Positions 5,559-9,944 of a stretch of 9,944 bases of DNA are shown here, piece after piece (the stretch's first letter is position 1; every line of letters starts with the position of its first letter). The position numbers were made by a program, and so were the translations under genes. The stretch comes from Pseudolabrys sp. (GTDB lineage: Bacteria; Pseudomonadota; Alphaproteobacteria; Rhizobiales; Xanthobacteraceae): assembly GCA_029945495.1 (NCBI GenBank), contig JAQSCR010000522.1:1-9944 (forward strand). The letters run 5' to 3'. Under the pieces are notes generated by a model. The model made no database searches. It saw only the letters and a list, made by a program, of their open reading frames with translations, and had not been told where the DNA came from.

Positions 5559-5855
5559 ATGGCCAAGACCAAATTCCGTCCCCTGCACGACCGCGTGGTC
5601 GTCCGCCGCATCACCGCGCTCGAGAAGACAAAAGGCGGCATCATCATTCCCGACAGCGCCCAGGAAAAGCCGTCGGAAGGCGAAGTGATCGCCGTCGGCC
5701 CCGGCGGCCGTGACGAGAACGGCAAGCTGACCCCTATGGACATCAAGTCCGGAGACCGCGTTTTGTTCGGCAAGTGGTCGGGCACCGAGGTCAAGCTCGA
5801 CGGCGAGGACCTTTTGATCATGAAAGAGTCCGACATCATGGGCGTTATCGCCTAA
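5559..5855 (+). CDS. groES: Co-chaperonin GroES (Hsp10)
   Basis: The 98-residue protein MAKTKFRPLHDRVVVRR... is a full-length GroES. Visible family features are the LHDRVVVRR first strand, the mobile loop with GGIII (residues 26-30) that docks on the GroEL apical domain, the VGPGGRDENGK turn, and the closing LLIMKESDIMGVIA. In the cytoplasm it forms a seven-subunit lid on GroEL and closes the folding chamber during the ATP cycle. It is first in a two-gene operon, 34 nt ahead of groEL. The upstream CIRCE and promoter indicate HrcA and heat-shock control. The leader carries a palindromic repeat, which is unusual. The coding sequence itself shows nothing abnormal. Confidence 0.98.
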   Translation: MAKTKFRPLHDRVVVRRITALEKTKGGIIIPDSAQEKPSEGEVIAVGPGGRDENGKLTPMDIKSGDRVLFGKWSGTEVKLDGEDLLIMKESDIMGVIA

Positions 5856-5889
5856 TACCCCTGAATTTCAGAAATTGGAGTGAAGTGAA

Positions 5890-7539
<1,650 letters not shown>

Positions 7540-7563
7540 GCCAGACGCAGCCTTCGCAAATAC

Positions 7564-7595
7564 AAAGGGCGGCCTCAAGGGCCGCCCTTTTTTTT
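7564..7595 (+). terminator. Intrinsic terminator of groESL
   Basis: An 11-bp perfect stem (aaagggcggcc at 7564-7574 with ggccgcccttt at 7580-7590), a 5-nt loop and a run of eight T (7588-7595) follow the groEL stop by 24 nt. The TRAP operon converges from the right; in that direction the hairpin is followed only by a short broken T-tract, so termination there would be weaker. Confidence 0.95.
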
Positions 7596-7604
7596 CTATT
7601 GCCG

Positions 7605-8930
7605 CTACCAGCCGATGGTCCGCGGCAGCCAAAGCGCTAATTGCGGGAAAGTGAAACACAGGACTAGCGCAAATATTTGCATCAGCACGAAAGGCACAAT
7701 GCCGCGATAAATGTCGCCGGTCGTTACCTCTGGCGGCGCGACGCCGCGCAGGAAGAACAGCGCCCAGCCGAACGGCGGCGTGAGGAACGAGGTCTGCAAG
7801 TTCACGCAGATCAAGGTCGCCAGCCATACCATGTCAACCTTGGCGGCAATGAAGATCGGCAGGAACAACGGAACCGCGATGTAGGAGATCTCGATCCACT
7901 CGATGAAAAAGCCGAGGATGAAGATGATGAGCATCAGGAACCAGATGTCGGCATTGATGCCGCCTGGCAGAAAAGCGAAGAAATCCTGCACCAGATTTTC
8001 GCCCTGCAGCCCGCGAAACGCCAGCGAGAAGGCCTGCGCGCACATCAAGATGAACATCATCATCGCGGTGATGCGCGTGGTCGCGTAAGTCGTCTCGCGC
8101 AGCACCGACCACGACATCCTGCCGCCGATGGTGGTGACGACGATGGCGCCGAGCGCGCCCATCGAGGCCGCTTCGGTCGGCGCTGCGATACCACCGATGA
8201 TCGAGCCGAGCACGGCACCGACCAGCGCCATCGGCGGCAAGGCCACCCGCAAAATCTTTCGCCATAGTTCGCCGCGCGAAACCAGATCGCGCTCTGCCTG
8301 CGGCACCGGCGGCACCATGTCGGGCCGGAATATGCCGAGCGCCAGGATGTAGATGACGTAGATGCCGGACAACATCAGACCGGGGATCATCGCCGCCGCG
8401 AATAATGTACCGACCGATTCATTGAGAATGTCGGCGAGCAGGATGAGAATGAGGCTCGGCGGAATAATCTGGCCCAACGTGCCGGAGGCGCAGATCACGC
8501 CGCAGGACAGACCCTTGTCGTAACCGCGGCGCAACAGCGTCGGCAGCGTCAACAGGCCGAGCGTCACCACGGTGGCGCCGACGATCCCCGTCGTCGCCCC
8601 CATGAAGACGCCGACCACGACGATGCCGATGCCGAGACCGCCGCGCAGATTGCCGGCGGCGTGAGCAATCACTTCCATCAAGTCTTCGGCGAGTTTGGAT
8701 TTTTCCAGCATCACCCCCATGAAGACGAAGAGCGGCATGGCGATCAAAGTGTAGTTCGTCACAACACCGAAGATTCGGCTCGGCAGAAGATTGAACAGGA
8801 GCGGCCCGAAGCCGAGATAGCCGAACACCAGCCCTGTCGTTGCCAATGTGAGCGCAACCGGAATGCCGGCCAGCAACAGCACGAAGAAGCTGACCAACAT
8901 CAGAATGGCTAGAATTTCATTTGCGGGCAT
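7605..8930 (-). CDS. TRAP transporter large permease, DctM subunit
   Basis: This 441-residue, very hydrophobic protein fits the DctM family (PF06808), the large membrane subunit of tripartite ATP-independent periplasmic transporters. It begins MPANEILAILMLVSFFVLLLAG and shows family-typical stretches such as IFGVVTNYTLIAMPLFVFMG, MGATTGIVGATVVTLGLLTLPTLLRRGYD, CGVICASGTLGQIIPPS and NLQTSFLTPPFGWALFFLRG. About 12 membrane helices are expected. DctM carries the solute through the inner membrane, driven by a sodium or proton gradient, using the binding protein as donor. Its ATG overlaps the stop of the small permease by one base (TGATG), implying coupled translation. It is the last gene of the operon and converges on groEL. 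Substrate is not readable from this subunit. Confidence 0.95.
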   Translation of the reverse strand: MPANEILAILMLVSFFVLLLAGIPVALTLATTGLVFGYLGFGPLLFNLLPSRIFGVVTNYTLIAMPLFVFMGVMLEKSKLAEDLMEVIAHAAGNLRGGLGIGIVVVGVFMGATTGIVGATVVTLGLLTLPTLLRRGYDKGLSCGVICASGTLGQIIPPSLILILLADILNESVGTLFAAAMIPGLMLSGIYVIYILALGIFRPDMVPPVPQAERDLVSRGELWRKILRVALPPMALVGAVLGSIIGGIAAPTEAASMGALGAIVVTTIGGRMSWSVLRETTYATTRITAMMMFILMCAQAFSLAFRGLQGENLVQDFFAFLPGGINADIWFLMLIIFILGFFIEWIEISYIAVPLFLPIFIAAKVDMVWLATLICVNLQTSFLTPPFGWALFFLRGVAPPEVTTGDIYRGIVPFVLMQIFALVLCFTFPQLALWLPRTIGW

Positions 8931-9436
8931 CAGGACGCTTTCCGCCAGGCCAGGAAGAACTGGATCGCTTGCGCAAGATATTGCAGGAACAGAATGGCAA
9001 AGCCGATCGGGATGAGGCTTTTGAGCAGGTAACGCGCCGGAATGCCGCCGGGGTTAGCGGTACCCTCCCCGATGCTCCAGGACTGCAGCACATAGGCGTA
9101 GGAGAGCTTGATGACGATCAGGCAGATCGCCATGCCGAGCACCGCCGAGACAATCTCAATCAGGTACTTGTTGCGCTGGGAGAGCGTCGCGAACACCACG
9201 TCGACCCGCACGTGTTCGCCATGGCGCAACGCGTAAGACATGCCGAACAGGCAGATCGGCGACATCAGATGCCATTCGAGTTCCTGCGACCAGACCGATC
9301 CGGTATGGAAGCCGTAACGCAGCAGCACGTTGCCGCCCATCACCAGCGCCAGCGCGAACGACGACCATGCGGTGATGCGGCCGACAACATCGACGAAGCG
9401 ATCGATGTTGCCGGCCAACTTTTCTGCAGTGGCCAC
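8930..9436 (-). CDS. TRAP transporter small permease, DctQ subunit
   Basis: This 168-residue protein has four hydrophobic segments (about residues 20-40, 50-70, 88-110, 135-160), as expected for DctQ (PF04290). The second segment includes SQELEWHLMSPICLFGMSYALRHGEHVRVD, a family-typical region where an acidic/Trp-rich helix is followed by an RxD loop. DctQ pairs with the large permease and helps dock the binding protein. The sequence resembles the FcbT2 branch (mannitol/chloroaromatic-type TRAP systems), from memory. Translation starts at GTG 9436, one base after the stop of the binding-protein gene, with a modest aagag site; tight spacing on both sides shows one operon. Confidence 0.9.
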   Translation of the reverse strand: MATAEKLAGNIDRFVDVVGRITAWSSFALALVMGGNVLLRYGFHTGSVWSQELEWHLMSPICLFGMSYALRHGEHVRVDVVFATLSQRNKYLIEIVSAVLGMAICLIVIKLSYAYVLQSWSIGEGTANPGGIPARYLLKSLIPIGFAILFLQYLAQAIQFFLAWRKAS

Positions 9437-9437
9437 G

Positions 9438-9944
9438 TCAGCTCTTGCCGAGAATCTTGTCGTGATAGACCGCTTCGCTATAGCCGGCCCATTGTTTGTA
9501 CTTCGCCATATAGGCCATGTAGGACTCGTGCACCTTTTTGGTCACTGGGTCTTTTGCCACTGCTTCAGCGAGAATCTTGCCATTGGCCTCGCGCAGAGCC
9601 GCGACGATGGCATCGGGCAGCGGTTGGGCGATCACGCCCTGGTTCTTGATCAGGTCGTCCATCGCCTCGGCGTTGTTCTTCTGGCACCACGCCTCGCCGA
9701 TGACATTACAAGCGGCGCAGGCGTTTTCGACGATGGCCTTCAAGTCGGCGGGCAAGCTTGCCCACTTCGCCTTGTTGACGATCAATTCGCTCGCGGTCGC
9801 CGTTTCGTGCCAACCGGTAGTGTAGTAGTACTTTGCCGCGCGCTGCAGACCCAACTGGCGGTCGAGGAAGGGACCGACGAATTCGGCCGCGTCGATCACG
9901 CCGCGCTCCAATGCCGGGAATATTTCCCCGGGGGGCAGCAGCCG
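9438..9944 (-). CDS. TRAP transporter solute-binding protein, DctP family, N-terminus beyond the window
   Basis: The frame is open to the last base of the window, so 168 C-terminal residues are visible and the signal peptide and first lobe are missing. The visible part begins RLLPPGEIFPALERGVIDAA and continues EFVGPFLDRQLGLQRAAKYY, YTTGWHETATASELIVNKAKW and SLPADLKAIVENACA. This matches DctP-type periplasmic binding proteins (PF03480), most like the group that includes the keto-acid binder TakP and FcbT1-type proteins, where the [GE]xxFPALExGxIDAAE and YYYxxGWHE stretches recur. It would capture the solute in the periplasm and hand it to the DctQ/DctM permease. The likely ligand class (2-oxo acid, hydroxy acid or aromatic carboxylate) is inferred from that resemblance only. 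It is the first visible gene of the operon. Confidence 0.92.
   Translation of the reverse strand, partial: RLLPPGEIFPALERGVIDAAEFVGPFLDRQLGLQRAAKYYYTTGWHETATASELIVNKAKWASLPADLKAIVENACAACNVIGEAWCQKNNAEAMDDLIKNQGVIAQPLPDAIVAALREANGKILAEAVAKDPVTKKVHESYMAYMAKYKQWAGYSEAVYHDKILGKS

Noticed and set aside
7677..9649. Several plus-strand frames across the TRAP genes (for example 7677-8267, 8921-9649)
   Set aside because: All are complementary to well-supported TRAP genes and have Arg/His/Gln-rich shadow composition.

Overview
The window looks like a chromosomal segment of an alphaproteobacterium, most likely of the order Hyphomicrobiales (Bradyrhizobium, Rhodopseudomonas or Xanthobacteraceae-like). 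The reasons are high GC, codon use rich in GCC/GGC, an alphaproteobacterial type of CheZ-like protein, rhizobial-style DUF2076 and YkuD proteins, and three copies of a palindromic intergenic repeat (arms gcgcatgatc/gatcatgcgc) that I know as common in these genomes. The assignment comes from reading, not from a search.

Layout. Positions 1-660 (+) hold the 3' part of a ChbG/HpnK (YdjC-type) deacetylase gene, followed by a DUF2076 gene (732-1442, +). A periplasmic YkuD L,D-transpeptidase (1448-2215, -) converges on the DUF2076 gene. It is divergent from a CheZ-like phosphatase gene (2563-3216, +, GTG start), with the first palindromic repeat (2233-2304) in the gap. The CheZ-like gene converges on an MFS transporter (3295-4500, -), and the second repeat (3224-3294) fills their shared 3' gap almost exactly. 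Next is a small lipoprotein gene with a Lys-Pro-Ala-Ala repeat tail (4593-5231, -), divergent from the groES-groEL operon.

The groESL operon is the best-supported part. It has a sigma70/RpoH-like promoter (5376-5404), a perfect 9-9-9 CIRCE operator for HrcA (5417-5443), the third, short repeat copy in the 5' leader (5490-5538), groES (5559-5855), groEL (5890-7539) and a strong intrinsic terminator (7564-7595). A TRAP transporter operon converges on it from the right, in transcription order DctP (cut by the window end), DctQ, DctM (9944 down to 7605, -). The operon is tightly packed and resembles the mannitol/chloroaromatic/keto-acid type of TRAP system.

How the genes work together. groES and groEL form the chaperonin, and DctP, DctQ and DctM form one solute importer. 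The other genes look like independent single-gene units of housekeeping or envelope function. I see no mobile element, CRISPR array, tRNA, rRNA, toxin-antitoxin pair or defence cluster, and no evidence of an undescribed multi-gene system. The points most worth following up are the repeat family (a clean 23-nt difference between long and short forms, one copy in the heat-shock leader), the solitary CheZ-like gene with a CheZ-type catalytic motif and C-terminal docking tail, and the unrecognised lipoprotein next to groESL.
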